Counted from the first letter of the stretch, positions 40,969 to 51,439 are shown. The stretch: 54,215 nucleotides of DNA from an uncultured Pseudomonadota bacterium (GCA_949300375.1 CASGEB010000006.1:1-54215), one strand, 5' to 3'. Numbers and translations: made by a program. Notes: a model not told the origin generated them from the sequence alone.

Positions 40969-43900
40969 TCAATTAATCCGGTCAAGCGCTTTGGCCAAAA
41001 TGAAATACAGCTTGCCGACATCCGAACCGGAGATAATCGAGAGCAGCAGGCCGGAGCGCTCGTTGTTTTTGGCTTGGGCAATGAGCCCTTCAAAATCACT
41101 CAGATAACGCGTTACCAAGGTACGGAAATCTCCGTCGCTTTCATATTCGCTACGGATAGCCGTTATCTGCTGTTTGCTCATTGTCTTGCTCAGGTAACGG
41201 GCAAAGACGCCGGTGTCGCCGTTATAAAACTTCTTCCACAAATCTTCTTCAATATTCGGGTTGAACAGGCGGTTGATGTCAACAGCCATCGTTTGCAGCT
41301 TTTCGACCATAAAGGAGGTGTCTTTGAGGAAAGAATCGACGCTGATTGTCTGATATGTTTTCTTCAGGGCATCCAGTTTGTCTTCGGCTTTTTCCGATGT
41401 TTCCAACAGCGTTTTCAGCTGGGTTTGGAACATTTCGCTGAATTTTTCAGATTTTTGGACGATACTGCCCGTCTTGCTATCAAAAGTCTGAGCCGCAGTT
41501 GTCAGACCGTCCATAGTGTTCTGCATTTTTTTGACGGTTTCTTCGGATACGGCAACCAAAACATTTGACTGCTGCAGAAATACTTCGCCGGAAGAGCGGA
41601 TTTCATTGGAAATCCGTTCGGCATTTGAGGCGACTTCCGAAATGGTTGCGCGAATTTTATCGCTGGCATTTTCCATATGAATGGAGCTCATTTTGGCGGT
41701 CTCGCCAACCTGCAGGCTTAAATCTTTGAGGCTTTTACCCAGGCCTTTTACCTTGTCAAAGGCTTCGTTGGCTCGTTTTGACAATTCCAAAGACGTGTCG
41801 TTCAAAACCGTGTTGAAACAGTCAACCAGCTTTTTGGTGTCGCCCGAGATGTTCATCATCTTGTTGCTTTGCTCGGCTATCAAGTTGTTGATTTCAACAA
41901 CGCCGGTGCTGGCCTCGGCTGTTACGGTGTTAAAGCCCGCAATGTATTTTTCGTATTCTTTGGCGGAGTTTCCAATCTGAGCGACGGATTTGTTGACGCA
42001 GGCGTTCATATCGTCGCTGGTCTGCGTGAGTATCAGATTGGCCTGTTCCAGGTTTTTGAGCGAGACTTTGGTCGCTTTGGCAACGTCTTCGCCGGCAGAG
42101 ATGATTTTGTCGCTCAAGACATCAAATTCATATGCAACTTTTGATGTATTTTCCAGAACACCGTCAACGTTTTCCTTAAACTGGGCATTAATGTCATTCA
42201 TTCGTTTGGCAACTTCTACCGAAACGTCAGACAACATTTTATACTGCTGGGCGATGGAGCTCTCCCCTAATCTTGCCTGAGTGGAAACGACATTGGCAAT
42301 ATCGGTCAGGCTTTCTTTCTGATGATCCAGGCCGTCTTTGATCGTCTCGCTTTGCGACCGGACTTTGCCGATGCTTTCTTCCAGAGCTTTACTGTGGTTT
42401 TCCAGTGCCGCTGCTGCATTTTTGGTGTTTTCGACCAGTGAGAACTCAGCTTCTTTTATCTGCGAACAGCCTTTCATAAGATTTTCTGTCGTCGTTCCGG
42501 CTTCTTTGGAAACATCGCGGATGGTTGACGTGAAATCTTCAATATTGGTACGGAAAGATTTGGAGATTTCTTCAATCTGGTTGTTTATGGCCTCCATATT
42601 TTCCTGAATTTGCTTTTTCTGTTCGTTGAACATCTTATCGATTTCGGTCAGTTTGTCGATAGATTTATCGGAACTCTGCATAATGGAATCAACCTGCTTG
42701 CCGAAGTTTTCTTCCAAAATGGCCATACGGGAGAAGACGCGATCCGAGCTTTGTTCGATAATTCCGACCTGCTTTTTGAGCGAGGTTCCGATATTGTCGG
42801 TATTTTCGGAAATTTTATCGCAGACCTCAAAAAACGCATCTTCCTGATTTTTGAACAGGATATTGATAGCTTCGGCTTTTTCATCCAATACCTGAACAAC
42901 ACCGGCAACGTGGTTGACCGTGTTTTCTGTTGTCGCTTTTAATATTTCATTTTGTTTTTCAAATGAAATTGCGGCATCGGTTACGGCTTTAAGAGAATTC
43001 TCCGTACTTTTATCCAGGGCTGCGATATGTTTGTCCATAATGCCGGATATGCCGTCTGCCCGCTCTTCCAGATTTTTGGAAATTTTATCAAGGCCGGCGA
43101 CCTGGTTTTTGATGACGTCTTCAAACTGCGAGGCCTTAGACAGCGTTTTTCCGGCGGCAGCATCAAAAGTTTCGCGCTGAAGCTGCAGATTGTCATTGAG
43201 CCCCTGGGTTTTGGATATGACATTTTCGCAAACGCGCAAAGTTTCGGCCATTTCTTCCTTAAGGCGGGTAACGGAAGCAGATGCGTTTTCATCAATCGTT
43301 CCGGCCGTTTTGAGCAATTCATCCACCTGTCGTTTGAGTTCCGCTTTGATTTCTTCCAGTTTGGAAACAGATGAGGTGATATAACGTTGCTGTTGTGACA
43401 GAGAAGCTTCACTGACTCGGCTTTGCGTTTCTACAATTGAGGAAGCTTCTGTAATGTCAGAGGCAAATTTTTGCATAACTTCGCCGGTCTCGTTCATTTT
43501 GGCGCAAGCATCATCAGCGGTCTGGCGCAGATTTCCGGCTTTTTCAACCATAACCGCATCGGCGTTTTTAATGGACAGTTCAGCCTCTTCCGAAACTCTG
43601 CGGATGTTTTCTTTGTGTAATTCAAGGCCTGCCATCGTTTCATTGGTTTTGGCGATTGAAACGTCGACTGTCTCCATAAAGCGGGCGTTTTTATCATCAA
43701 GACTGCGAACCATATCATCAAGCGAAGCTATTGATGCGTTGCGCAAATCCTGTAAACGTCCGACCTGCATATTCAGACGGGTGTCGACCTCTTCCAAATC
43801 GTTAGAGATGGTATCGGAAACGTTGTGCAATCCTTCAACCTGAGTATTGATAGTTTCTCCGATGGCATTAGCCCGGGCAATGATTTTTTCAACTTCCATA

Positions 43901-44970
43901 CTGAGGTTTTCCCCCTGAACACGGATTTTTTGTGACAGATTTTCAACATTTTTATCAAGCAACTGATTGTACTGAGCAGTCAATTCGCCCTGTTTTTTCA
44001 AAATTTCATCCAAATTGACAATGCCTTTTTCCACCATTTTGTAAATACGTTCGGTTCCATCGGCTGCTGAGCGGGCAACAGCATCTAATTTGCCGGCTTG
44101 AGCCGAAACGGCATCGGTAATATATGTAACGTTTTTACCGGCCCGATCATTAAATTCGAGCATTTGCTCGTTGGCTTTAGCCATCCGGCTGCCGGCTTCT
44201 TCTGCAATACTTTTTACCAAAAGGCCGGAATTTTGCAGTTCCTGCAAACGGGGCGCAAGATTATTGAACAGTTCGCTGATATTGTTTTGCAGCTGGCCTT
44301 GGACGGAAGAAAATTCGGCGGTTTGTGAACGCAGGCTGTCGGTCGAGGCGGCGGCTTTGTCGGCAACATAGTCAAAACTTTTTACGAGGTTTTTGATGTT
44401 TTCGTTCAGTTCCACAAGGGTATTGGAGGAATAGTTGTCTAATGCGCCGACCAGCTTGGCAAAGTCGTCAACACGGTTTCCCAGTTCGTTTTTGATAAAA
44501 TCGGTCTGTTCCGTTGCATGACGGGTAACTTCTTGGAGTTCCTGCACCTGGGCGCGGATGGCATCGGCCATTGCTTTGGCCGTTTCCGCCCCCGAGGCAT
44601 CGGACGGATAGACAAGATTGTTCATATAGGTACGGAGCAGCCGGGCTTCCTGCTTAAAATTTGTTCCGCGGTTAATGTAAGCAATTACCATCCAGATTAT
44701 AGCCAAAGGAAGGGTTACCCCGGCCAGAAAGCCGCCAAATTCATCCGGCATCATCAAAAACAAGTTTGACCAGCCGAAGAACTGAGTGATGTAAATCAAC
44801 ACAAATCCGAACCAGATGACGCTGACCCAAACCATCAGGCGATGAAGGTTGTTGTCTATCCAAGAGGCGTTTTCATTATTTTCCTGATAGTTAACGTTTG
44901 ACGGCGATGTCATATATGCCGGAAGCTTTTCCCCTCTTCCGGCGTTGTTGTCAACTGGTTGATTTGCCAT
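40969..44970 (-). CDS. Giant membrane-anchored coiled-coil protein (TipN/GPR-like polarity-type architecture)
   Basis: 1333 residues. Soluble N-terminus of about 43 residues, two membrane helices (about 44-66 and 80-102), then about 1200 residues of almost continuous coiled coil rich in Ala, Glu, Asn, Ser and Val, with recurring elements such as VSEEAELSIKNADA, STQARLGESSIAQQ and TQSRVSEASLSQQQ (the last two clearly related, about 300 residues apart). A short folded C-terminal domain (about 1240-1333) has FYNGDTGVFARYLSKTM and SDFEGLIAQAKNNERSGLL. This architecture resembles TipN of Caulobacter and the Agrobacterium growth-pole ring protein, both polar landmarks. That function is inference; sequence-level homology cannot be judged by eye. 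Confidence 0.75.
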   Translation of the reverse strand: MANQPVDNNAGRGEKLPAYMTSPSNVNYQENNENASWIDNNLHRLMVWVSVIWFGFVLIYITQFFGWSNLFLMMPDEFGGFLAGVTLPLAIIWMVIAYINRGTNFKQEARLLRTYMNNLVYPSDASGAETAKAMADAIRAQVQELQEVTRHATEQTDFIKNELGNRVDDFAKLVGALDNYSSNTLVELNENIKNLVKSFDYVADKAAASTDSLRSQTAEFSSVQGQLQNNISELFNNLAPRLQELQNSGLLVKSIAEEAGSRMAKANEQMLEFNDRAGKNVTYITDAVSAQAGKLDAVARSAADGTERIYKMVEKGIVNLDEILKKQGELTAQYNQLLDKNVENLSQKIRVQGENLSMEVEKIIARANAIGETINTQVEGLHNVSDTISNDLEEVDTRLNMQVGRLQDLRNASIASLDDMVRSLDDKNARFMETVDVSIAKTNETMAGLELHKENIRRVSEEAELSIKNADAVMVEKAGNLRQTADDACAKMNETGEVMQKFASDITEASSIVETQSRVSEASLSQQQRYITSSVSKLEEIKAELKRQVDELLKTAGTIDENASASVTRLKEEMAETLRVCENVISKTQGLNDNLQLQRETFDAAAGKTLSKASQFEDVIKNQVAGLDKISKNLEERADGISGIMDKHIAALDKSTENSLKAVTDAAISFEKQNEILKATTENTVNHVAGVVQVLDEKAEAINILFKNQEDAFFEVCDKISENTDNIGTSLKKQVGIIEQSSDRVFSRMAILEENFGKQVDSIMQSSDKSIDKLTEIDKMFNEQKKQIQENMEAINNQIEEISKSFRTNIEDFTSTIRDVSKEAGTTTENLMKGCSQIKEAEFSLVENTKNAAAALENHSKALEESIGKVRSQSETIKDGLDHQKESLTDIANVVSTQARLGESSIAQQYKMLSDVSVEVAKRMNDINAQFKENVDGVLENTSKVAYEFDVLSDKIISAGEDVAKATKVSLKNLEQANLILTQTSDDMNACVNKSVAQIGNSAKEYEKYIAGFNTVTAEASTGVVEINNLIAEQSNKMMNISGDTKKLVDCFNTVLNDTSLELSKRANEAFDKVKGLGKSLKDLSLQVGETAKMSSIHMENASDKIRATISEVASNAERISNEIRSSGEVFLQQSNVLVAVSEETVKKMQNTMDGLTTAAQTFDSKTGSIVQKSEKFSEMFQTQLKTLLETSEKAEDKLDALKKTYQTISVDSFLKDTSFMVEKLQTMAVDINRLFNPNIEEDLWKKFYNGDTGVFARYLSKTMSKQQITAIRSEYESDGDFRTLVTRYLSDFEGLIAQAKNNERSGLLLSIISGSDVGKLYFILAKALDRIN

Positions 44971-45066
44971 ATTAAAATTTCCCCAATTTTAAAAAGTATT
45001 TTCCCTGGGGCAAAGTTTAGCTTATTTTTTTGTTTTTTTAAATATTATTTTGTTTCTTTCCACTGC

Positions 45067-45246
45067 TTATTCCGAGGCTTTTTTCTTTAAGACATAATTC
45101 AGCCTTTTGGCGGCCTGAAGCTTCATTTCTTCAACAGACAGGTTGGCCGGAACAACAACGCAAACCTCGGTTTTGGTTTCCGGTTCAATGGCGCTTACTT
45201 TTACGACATTGCCGCTTCTTTTGAATTCAAACAAAATTTCTGCCAT
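45067..45246 (-). CDS. Small conserved protein, DUF6898-like (59 residues)
   Basis: Short gene: ATG at 45244-45246, stop at 45067-45069, with AAAGGAGCG just upstream. Translation begins MAEILFEFKRSGNVVKVSAI and continues EPETKTEVCVVVPANLS, ending in a helical, basic segment. This matches small alphaproteobacterial proteins (EVLFEF...GN.V+VSAIDP.TGTEV) found next to parC. Function unknown. It sits 39 bp after parC in the same direction. Confidence 0.75.
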   Translation of the reverse strand: MAEILFEFKRSGNVVKVSAIEPETKTEVCVVVPANLSVEEMKLQAAKRLNYVLKKKASE

Positions 45247-45285
45247 ACAGCGCTCCTTTGGTAAAAAAAAGAAAGACCAGGCGGC

Positions 45286-47508
45286 CTAGTCTTTCAGAAA
45301 TTTGTTGTTTTTCGGAAAACCGAACGGAGCCAGTTTGCCGACCTGGCCGCGATGTCCGAGCCAAGACAAAAGCTCGGTTTCGGTTTTGGTTCCGCCGGCA
45401 CGGTTATAAACGAAACCTTCATCTTCATTAAATATCTGAATATCCGAAAGTCCGCCGTCTTTGTATTTTTGCAGCGTTACGCCCCGTCCGCGCGCCATGG
45501 TCGGAATTTCTTCCACTTTGAAAACCAGCAGCTTGCGGTTGTTACCAATAACGGCAGCCATATTTCCGATAATTTTTTTACAAAATACAGTCTTTTCACC
45601 GTCTCCCAGGTTCATAATTTTCCGGCCGTTGCGGGTTTGGGCAATGATGTGATTCTCATCAACCAAAAAGCCCTTGCCGGTATTGGACGCAATCAGATAC
45701 TGCGTTTTTGGTTCAAAGACGAACATATCACATATATTATCATTATTACCCAAATCAACCATCAGCCTCAGCGGTTGTCCAAAGCCCCGGCCGCTCGGAA
45801 TCTCGCTGCCGGAAACATTAAAGAATTTTCCGGATGTGTCAAACAATACGATTTTATCTGTCGTCTGGGCATGAATTGCCTTTAACAAGGCATCATCATC
45901 CTTGAACTTAAATTCTTCGTTCAGATCCGTATGGCCTTTCAGGCAGCGTATCCAGCCTTTTTGCGACAGGATAATTGTAATCGGTTCTTTTTCGACAAAG
46001 ACTTCGACCGGAACCTCGATATCGTCCGGAACTTCGGCAAACTCGGTCCGCCGGCGTCCGATGGCTGTCTTTTTGCCGAATTTTTCTCTGGTTGCTTTGA
46101 TTTCGGCCGCAACGGATTCCCACATTTTTGTTTCGCTGGACAGCAGCGTTTCAAGATTTTCTTTTTCCGCAGCCAGAGAATCATATTCGCCGCGGATTTC
46201 TTCTTCTTCAAGTTTGCGCAGGTTGCGAAGCTTCATGTTCAAAATAGCTTCGGCCTGATTATCCGTCAGTTTGAACGTTGTGATTAACTGGGTTTTGGGG
46301 TCATCTTCTTCACGGATAATCCTGATGATTTCGTCCAGATTAAGATAAGCAATCAGATAACCGGAAAGAATTTCCATCCGGGTATTGATTTTATCAAGCC
46401 GGAAATTGGAGCGGCGTTTCAGAACCTCCAGGCGGTGATTCAAAAATTCGCGCAAGACTTCCTGAATGCTCATCACCCGGGGAACGCTGTCGGAATCCAA
46501 GACGTTCATATTCATACTGAAACGGATTTCCAAATCGGTCTGTTTAAACAGATGCTCCATCAGCAATTTTGCATCAACGGAGCGGTTTTTGGGCTCCAGA
46601 ACAATTCGGACGTCATGGGTGGATTCATCACGGATGTCGCTCAGCAAAGGAAGTTTCTTTTCCTGCAGCAAAGAGGCGATTTTTTCTATTAATTTGGATT
46701 TTTGAACCTGATACGGGATTTCCTTAATGATAATCTGATATTGCCCATGGCTTAAATCTTCGGTTTCCCAGCGGGCGCGAATGCGAAAATAACCACGGCC
46801 GGTTTTGTAGGTTTCCAAGATGCTTGCAAAGCTGTCGACAATAATGCCTCCGGTCGGAAAATCCGGGCCTTTCAGGCGTCTGACCAAAGGTTCCATATCA
46901 CATTCGGGATTTTCAATCTGATACAGCAGCGCGTCACAGACTTCGCTCAGATTATGCGGCGGAATATTGGTTGCCATACCGACGGCAATGCCTGATGTTC
47001 CGTTGCAAAGAAGGTTGGGAACCGCAGCCGGCATAACGACAGGTTCGTGCTCTTCACCGTCATAAGTTTCGCGAAAATCAACCGCATTTTCAGAAAGGCC
47101 TTCCATCAGAGCCATGGCAAATTCGGTCAGACGGGCTTCGGTATAACGCATGGCGGCAGGACCGTCACCGTCGATATTGCCAAAGTTTCCTTGTCCGTCA
47201 ACCAACGGATAACGCACCGAAAAATCCTGTGCCAGACGAGCCATTGCCTGATAAACGGCAGAATCTCCGTGCGGGTGATATTTACCGATAACGTCGCCGA
47301 CGACGCGGGCGCATTTTTTGAAACTTGACTTCGGGTCAAGGTGCAGCTGGCGCATGGCAAACAGCAAACGACGGTGTACCGGTTTGAGCCCGTCGCGGAC
47401 GTCCGGCAAAGAACGTGAAACAATGGTCGACATTGCATAAGACAAATAACGGCTGCTCAGTTCTTCCGCCAGAGCCACGTTGCGGATTTTTTCTTCAATT
47501 TCAGGCAT
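45286..47508 (-). CDS. parC: DNA topoisomerase IV subunit A
   Basis: 740 residues. N-terminal block [20 protein letters not shown], catalytic tyrosine in [10 protein letters not shown] (about residue 122), [14 protein letters not shown], and a short C-terminal beta-pinwheel domain without GyrA-boxes, which favours ParC over GyrA. Next to recO, as in other alphaproteobacteria. The quinolone-region sequence is [12 protein letters not shown]: the serine is present, but the acidic residue usually four positions later is Gln. Confidence 0.93.
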   Translation of the reverse strand: MPEIEEKIRNVALAEELSSRYLSYAMSTIVSRSLPDVRDGLKPVHRRLLFAMRQLHLDPKSSFKKCARVVGDVIGKYHPHGDSAVYQAMARLAQDFSVRYPLVDGQGNFGNIDGDGPAAMRYTEARLTEFAMALMEGLSENAVDFRETYDGEEHEPVVMPAAVPNLLCNGTSGIAVGMATNIPPHNLSEVCDALLYQIENPECDMEPLVRRLKGPDFPTGGIIVDSFASILETYKTGRGYFRIRARWETEDLSHGQYQIIIKEIPYQVQKSKLIEKIASLLQEKKLPLLSDIRDESTHDVRIVLEPKNRSVDAKLLMEHLFKQTDLEIRFSMNMNVLDSDSVPRVMSIQEVLREFLNHRLEVLKRRSNFRLDKINTRMEILSGYLIAYLNLDEIIRIIREEDDPKTQLITTFKLTDNQAEAILNMKLRNLRKLEEEEIRGEYDSLAAEKENLETLLSSETKMWESVAAEIKATREKFGKKTAIGRRRTEFAEVPDDIEVPVEVFVEKEPITIILSQKGWIRCLKGHTDLNEEFKFKDDDALLKAIHAQTTDKIVLFDTSGKFFNVSGSEIPSGRGFGQPLRLMVDLGNNDNICDMFVFEPKTQYLIASNTGKGFLVDENHIIAQTRNGRKIMNLGDGEKTVFCKKIIGNMAAVIGNNRKLLVFKVEEIPTMARGRGVTLQKYKDGGLSDIQIFNEDEGFVYNRAGGTKTETELLSWLGHRGQVGKLAPFGFPKNNKFLKD

Positions 47509-47528
47509 TTTTACTCGGTTTTATTCTT

Positions 47529-48245
47529 CTAAAGTTCTAACTGGTTAAGCAAATTAGCACGGTTTTGCGGGAATTTCAAGCCGTGAGTTTGAAAAAAGTT
47601 TTTTGTGAGGAAAAACTCGGTCATCTTCAGCAAATCCGCCATTTCCGATGTTGTCGGAGTGTAGTTTCCGCTGACAATGAAATGCGGATAGGCAAAGAGC
47701 TTTTCTTTATAAACAAAGCCTGCTTCTTCACAAACTGCCCGCCCGCTTTTGGGCGAGACATAAGCCAGATTTTCGGTTGTTCCCGTCGCAGCGCATTCGC
47801 TCAGATCAAGCCCGATACCGAGAGCGTCAAGAAGGTAAAATTCAAAGAAACAATAATGAACTATCCAGTTATCTTCATTTATAAGATTAAAAAAACTTTC
47901 TATATAATAGAAAAACCTATCTAAAGGCGATAGTTCCGGCATTGCGGCATTGCAAAGCTCACATAATGAAGACAAGGCGGCAAGTTTGCGGGCATCGCTG
48001 ATGAAATTTACGGCGCAGGGCTCCAGGAGCTCGGTTTTCAGGCTCAGCATATTTTCATCTACCCGCGAATATGCCTCAATCTGCAGGCGGTTGCCCAGCT
48101 GATAAACGCCCAGATTGCGTTTGTGAAGACAATTTTTGACATAGCCGGTAACTTTGCCGTGCTCACGCGTTAACACGGTGAGAATTAACGAACTCTCACC
48201 GTGTTTGCGCAAATTGATTATATAGCCTTCATCCGTAAAACGCAT
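47529..48245 (-). CDS. recO: RecO, DNA repair protein
   Basis: 238 residues. N-terminal OB fold (DEGYIINLRKHGESSLIL, TREHGKVTGYVKN), then the helical RecO C-terminal domain (LSSLCELCNAAMPELSPLDR). Helps load RecA with RecR on SSB-coated DNA. The zinc-finger cysteines of some RecO proteins are incomplete. Start overlaps the kdsA stop by one base (TAATG). Confidence 0.88.
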   Translation of the reverse strand: MRFTDEGYIINLRKHGESSLILTVLTREHGKVTGYVKNCLHKRNLGVYQLGNRLQIEAYSRVDENMLSLKTELLEPCAVNFISDARKLAALSSLCELCNAAMPELSPLDRFFYYIESFFNLINEDNWIVHYCFFEFYLLDALGIGLDLSECAATGTTENLAYVSPKSGRAVCEEAGFVYKEKLFAYPHFIVSGNYTPTTSEMADLLKMTEFFLTKNFFQTHGLKFPQNRANLLNQLEL

Positions 48246-49093
48246 TATTCGTAATCGTGAATCAGCGTTTTGGTAATTTTATCGTAGGCCATCAGTTCGC
48301 TTAGAACCCGTTTCATATCATGCAGCGGAATCATATTCGGCCCGTCGCTTAAAGCTTTGTCCGGATTATCGTGCGTTTCAATAAATACGGCGGCGACGCC
48401 GACGGCCACTGCGGCACGGGCCAGAACCGGCGCATATTCTCTCTGTCCGCCGGAAGTTCCGCCCTGCCCACTCGGCTGCTGAACCGAATGGGTGGCGTCA
48501 AAAATAACCGGGCAGCCGGTATCTTGCGCCATTTTCGGCAGGCCGCGGAAATCGGTTACCAGGGTATTGTATCCGAACGAGGCACCGCGTTCCGTCAGGC
48601 AAACGTTCATATTGCCGGAATCTTCCGCTTTTTTGACAATATGCTTCATATCCCAGGGTGCGCAGAACTGGCCTTTTTTGATGTTTACGACTTTTCCGGT
48701 TTGGGCGGCAGCCACGACCAGATCGGTCTGTCGGCACAGAAAAGCCGGAATTTGCAGCATATCAACATGCGGGGCAACAATCGCGCATTGTTCTTTTTCA
48801 TGCACATCCGTTACAATCGGAATATTATTATAAAGTTTCTTTATTTCGTCAAAAGTTCTCATCCCTTCTTCCAGCCCAACGCCGCGTGCGCCGTTAATCG
48901 ACGTGCGGTTGGCTTTGTCAAAAGAGGCTTTGAAGACATAGTTAATCCCGAGCTCTTTGGTGATTTCAACCATAGCGCCGGCCATATCTATGGCATGCTG
49001 CCTGCTCTCAATCTGACAAGGGCCCGCCAACAGCGCCAACGGAAGCTTGTTACCGATTTCAAAATTTCCGATTTTTATTTTTCTTTGTTCCAT
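48245..49093 (-). CDS. kdsA: KdsA, 3-deoxy-8-phosphooctulonate synthase
   Basis: 282 residues; joins phosphoenolpyruvate and arabinose 5-phosphate in Kdo (LPS core) synthesis. Motifs: GPCQIES (about 24-30), [45 protein letters not shown], and [16 protein letters not shown]. The cysteine in AGPCQIES (Cys26) together with His, Glu and Asp in the latter motifs suggests the metal-dependent class rather than the metal-free E. coli type. Likely first gene of a kdsA-recO-parC transcript. Confidence 0.93.
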   Translation of the reverse strand: MEQRKIKIGNFEIGNKLPLALLAGPCQIESRQHAIDMAGAMVEITKELGINYVFKASFDKANRTSINGARGVGLEEGMRTFDEIKKLYNNIPIVTDVHEKEQCAIVAPHVDMLQIPAFLCRQTDLVVAAAQTGKVVNIKKGQFCAPWDMKHIVKKAEDSGNMNVCLTERGASFGYNTLVTDFRGLPKMAQDTGCPVIFDATHSVQQPSGQGGTSGGQREYAPVLARAAVAVGVAAVFIETHDNPDKALSDGPNMIPLHDMKRVLSELMAYDKITKTLIHDYE

Positions 49094-49185
49094 AAGCTTT
49101 TCCTTTTGTTATTCAGAATGGTTTACTTTTAACAAATTTATGCGCCGTTTTCAACCGTAATCCTGCTAGCTGTGGAGGAAAAGCA

Positions 49186-49218
49186 AAAAAAACACCGCCT
49201 CGCGCGAGGCAGTGTTTT
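49186..49218 (-). terminator. Rho-independent terminator
   Basis: Inverted repeat AAAACACCGCCTCG/CGAGGCAGTGTTTT. The one imperfect pair is G-U on the minus strand (A-C on plus), so it serves the gene ending at 49226; T-run on the minus strand. Confidence 0.85.
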
Positions 49219-49225
49219 TGCTTTC

Positions 49226-50059
49226 TTATACCAAAACATCTTGGTGTTCCGACAATATCTTTTTCATGTCTTTTTTGAGAAAGAATGAATGGAAGATTTT
49301 ACGAAACAGAGAAGAATCCGTAACATGGCCCGGAACAACATATTCGTCATAACCGACAGCTTCCGTATCCGCATTCAGATAAGACGGACGGATATATAAA
49401 ATATCCTGTTTGCAAATGTTTGTCTGCGGATATTTGAAATAACAGTACCTAATTCCCAATTTTTTAAGAAATTTTTCTACAATCTTTTTGTTTTCGGATG
49501 TCCGGCAATAAAGTTCCGGAAAGATTGACATTTCCCGGCCGAGAATTTTGTACCAATAAGCTGCATGCAGCAATGTTGTCAGGTCTGCCGCATCAACAAA
49601 AAGATTCAGGTACGAGACAACGCCTATTTTTTTGCAGGCATCATGCGTCTTTGTCAATTCCTGTTTGTGCAGATTAAGACAGTCAATGATACTGCCGCAA
49701 AACGGGGTTTCAGAAAAATTCCAATAATCAAAGTTATCTTTACCGATAATTTCTTCAATGCCGTGCAGCATTTTTTCCGTGCCGATATACAGGCATTTTT
49801 TGCCATAATCTTCATAGCTTAATTTAACAAGCGTTTTGAAAAAACCGTTGTCGGGATTTTCCGGAATTTCATTGACTTCCGGGCGGGTTCCCCAGCTTTT
49901 TTCAATTGCAGAAGCAATACCGCCGGCCAAAAGCCTCATATCCGGAGATTTACCGTGAAGAATAAGTTTATAATTGCTGCCGGAATATGCATACAGCCAT
50001 TTTAAATCTTGTTCTCTCTGCTTTTCATCTGCCAAATTTAAGAAATTTTCTCTCTCCAT
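49226..50059 (-). CDS. Uncharacterised protein, 277 residues
   Basis: Not recognised. Soluble, no signal peptide; mixed alpha/beta look with many aromatic residues and nine scattered cysteines. Segments such as KKIGVVSYLNLFVDAADLTT, and ILYIRPSYLNADTEAVGYDE stand out. No catalytic motif that I can name. Transcribed alone with its own terminator, between LPS-related kdsA and pagP. The good frame and terminator make it a real gene. Confidence 0.68.
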   Translation of the reverse strand: MERENFLNLADEKQREQDLKWLYAYSGSNYKLILHGKSPDMRLLAGGIASAIEKSWGTRPEVNEIPENPDNGFFKTLVKLSYEDYGKKCLYIGTEKMLHGIEEIIGKDNFDYWNFSETPFCGSIIDCLNLHKQELTKTHDACKKIGVVSYLNLFVDAADLTTLLHAAYWYKILGREMSIFPELYCRTSENKKIVEKFLKKLGIRYCYFKYPQTNICKQDILYIRPSYLNADTEAVGYDEYVVPGHVTDSSLFRKIFHSFFLKKDMKKILSEHQDVLV

Positions 50060-50156
50060 AATATAAAAATTTGATTAATAATATTAATTGCGGGTATCTT
50101 ATTAGCATTATTCCCGTCATATGGCAACAAAAAAATACTTCAAACGGAATCATTGT

Positions 50157-50735
50157 TTAATAGTCGTTGTTCAGTTCCCAACGCAGCCAGGTAAACAAGA
50201 CATTTCCGTCATTTTTGACTCCGGGGACATATGCGGCCTGAATATTGAAATTTTTGTAGCCGATACCGGCCAGCGGCAATGGCAAAGGCAGCGGAATGTA
50301 AGCATATTCGGAACGCTGGGTCAGGCTGAGCGTATAACCGATGCCGACACGCCATTTTTGATAGCAGTCAAGCGGCCAGTTGTGCTGATAAGCATATCCG
50401 AATATCGTTTGCAAATGTTTGTTGGAATCTTTGAAGCCCATGGCATAAAGGGCATGCCAGTCGCCGTCGGAATCGTAAAAGGATTTGCCCAGCCCTGCTC
50501 CCCACGGTTCTTCATTGTAGTCGTCAATTTTATCTTTATCATATAACAACCGGTTGTGCCAGGTGTTTATCGGGAGGTAGAGGTCATAATTTTCTGCGTT
50601 CCAAGCCGCCGCCATATTATTCTGCAGCTTTTGCCCCCAGTTTTCAGAAAGTTTAAAGCTGTTTTCTTCTGCAGTTGCCGGTACGGCTGACAAGCACAAG
50701 ATTCCTACTATTATACAAAGGCAATAACGAAACAT
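50157..50735 (-). CDS. pagP: PagP-like lipid A palmitoyltransferase
   Basis: 192 residues. Signal peptide (about 1-22, ...PATA-EEN), amphipathic N-terminal helix (FKLSENWGQKLQNNMAAAW), then an eight-strand outer-membrane barrel. The catalytic histidine lies in NTWHNRLLYD and the Asp-Ser pair in GFKDSNKH, matching PagP His33, Asp76 and Ser77. Transfers palmitate from phospholipid to lipid A or related glycolipids. Length normal. No strong ribosome site is visible. The family is patchy in alphaproteobacteria, so transfer is possible. Confidence 0.88.
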   Translation of the reverse strand: MFRYCLCIIVGILCLSAVPATAEENSFKLSENWGQKLQNNMAAAWNAENYDLYLPINTWHNRLLYDKDKIDDYNEEPWGAGLGKSFYDSDGDWHALYAMGFKDSNKHLQTIFGYAYQHNWPLDCYQKWRVGIGYTLSLTQRSEYAYIPLPLPLPLAGIGYKNFNIQAAYVPGVKNDGNVLFTWLRWELNNDY

Positions 50736-50826
50736 GTTTTATTAATCCGGTATAATTTATTGAATGACCGCTTGTAACAAAAATTAAAAAAAGATTCAAT
50801 CTCGTAAAGGAGCGTTGTTTATAACT

Positions 50827-50851
50827 AAGCCCCGATTTCGTTTCGGGGCTT
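50827..50851. terminator. Hairpin after the small membrane-protein gene
   Basis: AAGCCCCGA/TCGGGGCTT stem (50827-50835 with 50843-50851). Strong stem but no clear T-run, so possibly a weak terminator or mRNA-stabilising structure for 50859-51383. Confidence 0.5.
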
Positions 50852-50858
50852 CAGCTTC

Positions 50859-51383
50859 TTACATCAGGGCATCGATGCCGTTTCCTAACGGAAAATAGTA
50901 GAAGTACAGGCTGGCGAGAGCAAGTGCCGCAACCGGAACAAAAACTTTTTCAAACGGAAAATGTGCGTGCCCGCCGTTATGCGCTTTCATCCACTGATAA
51001 AATTCAGAAGAACCTATAAGAACCAGCATACCGATAATGACGCTGAACAAAAACGGATCAAGATAGAAAATCAGAATGGGTTTGGCCTGATATTCGATTT
51101 CGCTGATATATACAAAACCAATCATTGCAACAGAAATGGCTATTAACCAAAAATCACGACCTTTGAAATTCCAGCCTTTTTTATCAAACCATTTTATCAG
51201 CCAGAAACCAAGCAAAGTCAGAAAAGCGCCAGCCCAGACGCCGACGACGCTGTCATCGACTCCGAGTTTGCGGGCGATTTCCAAAGAAGCTCCGACAGCA
51301 ACCGTACAAACGGCGCAGGCCGGATTGGCCAAAGCTTTTCCGCTATATATGACAGCGGCCAGAAAAGCCAGAATCAAACTCAT
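50859..51383 (-). CDS. Conserved inner-membrane protein with CxxC motif
   Basis: 174 residues, N-terminal signal-like helix, then about four more helices. A conserved-looking block ANPACAVCTVAVGASLEIAR, followed by LGVDDSVVGVWAGAF and KWFDKKGW, is shared with uncharacterised membrane proteins in bacteria and archaea. The CxxC just after the first helix would face the periplasm, so a redox role is possible. Starts 56 bp downstream of the SulP gene and may be its co-transcribed partner. Confidence 0.68.
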   Translation of the reverse strand: MSLILAFLAAVIYSGKALANPACAVCTVAVGASLEIARKLGVDDSVVGVWAGAFLTLLGFWLIKWFDKKGWNFKGRDFWLIAISVAMIGFVYISEIEYQAKPILIFYLDPFLFSVIIGMLVLIGSSEFYQWMKAHNGGHAHFPFEKVFVPVAALALASLYFYYFPLGNGIDALM

Positions 51384-51439
51384 TTTTATCCCCTCCGTTA
51401 TTCTAAGTTACGCCTATTTTAATTTATCAAAAACATAAA

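Noticed and set aside
50827-50851. Classic Rho-independent terminator
   Set aside because: Stem is strong, but no T-run follows; kept only as a hairpin with low confidence.
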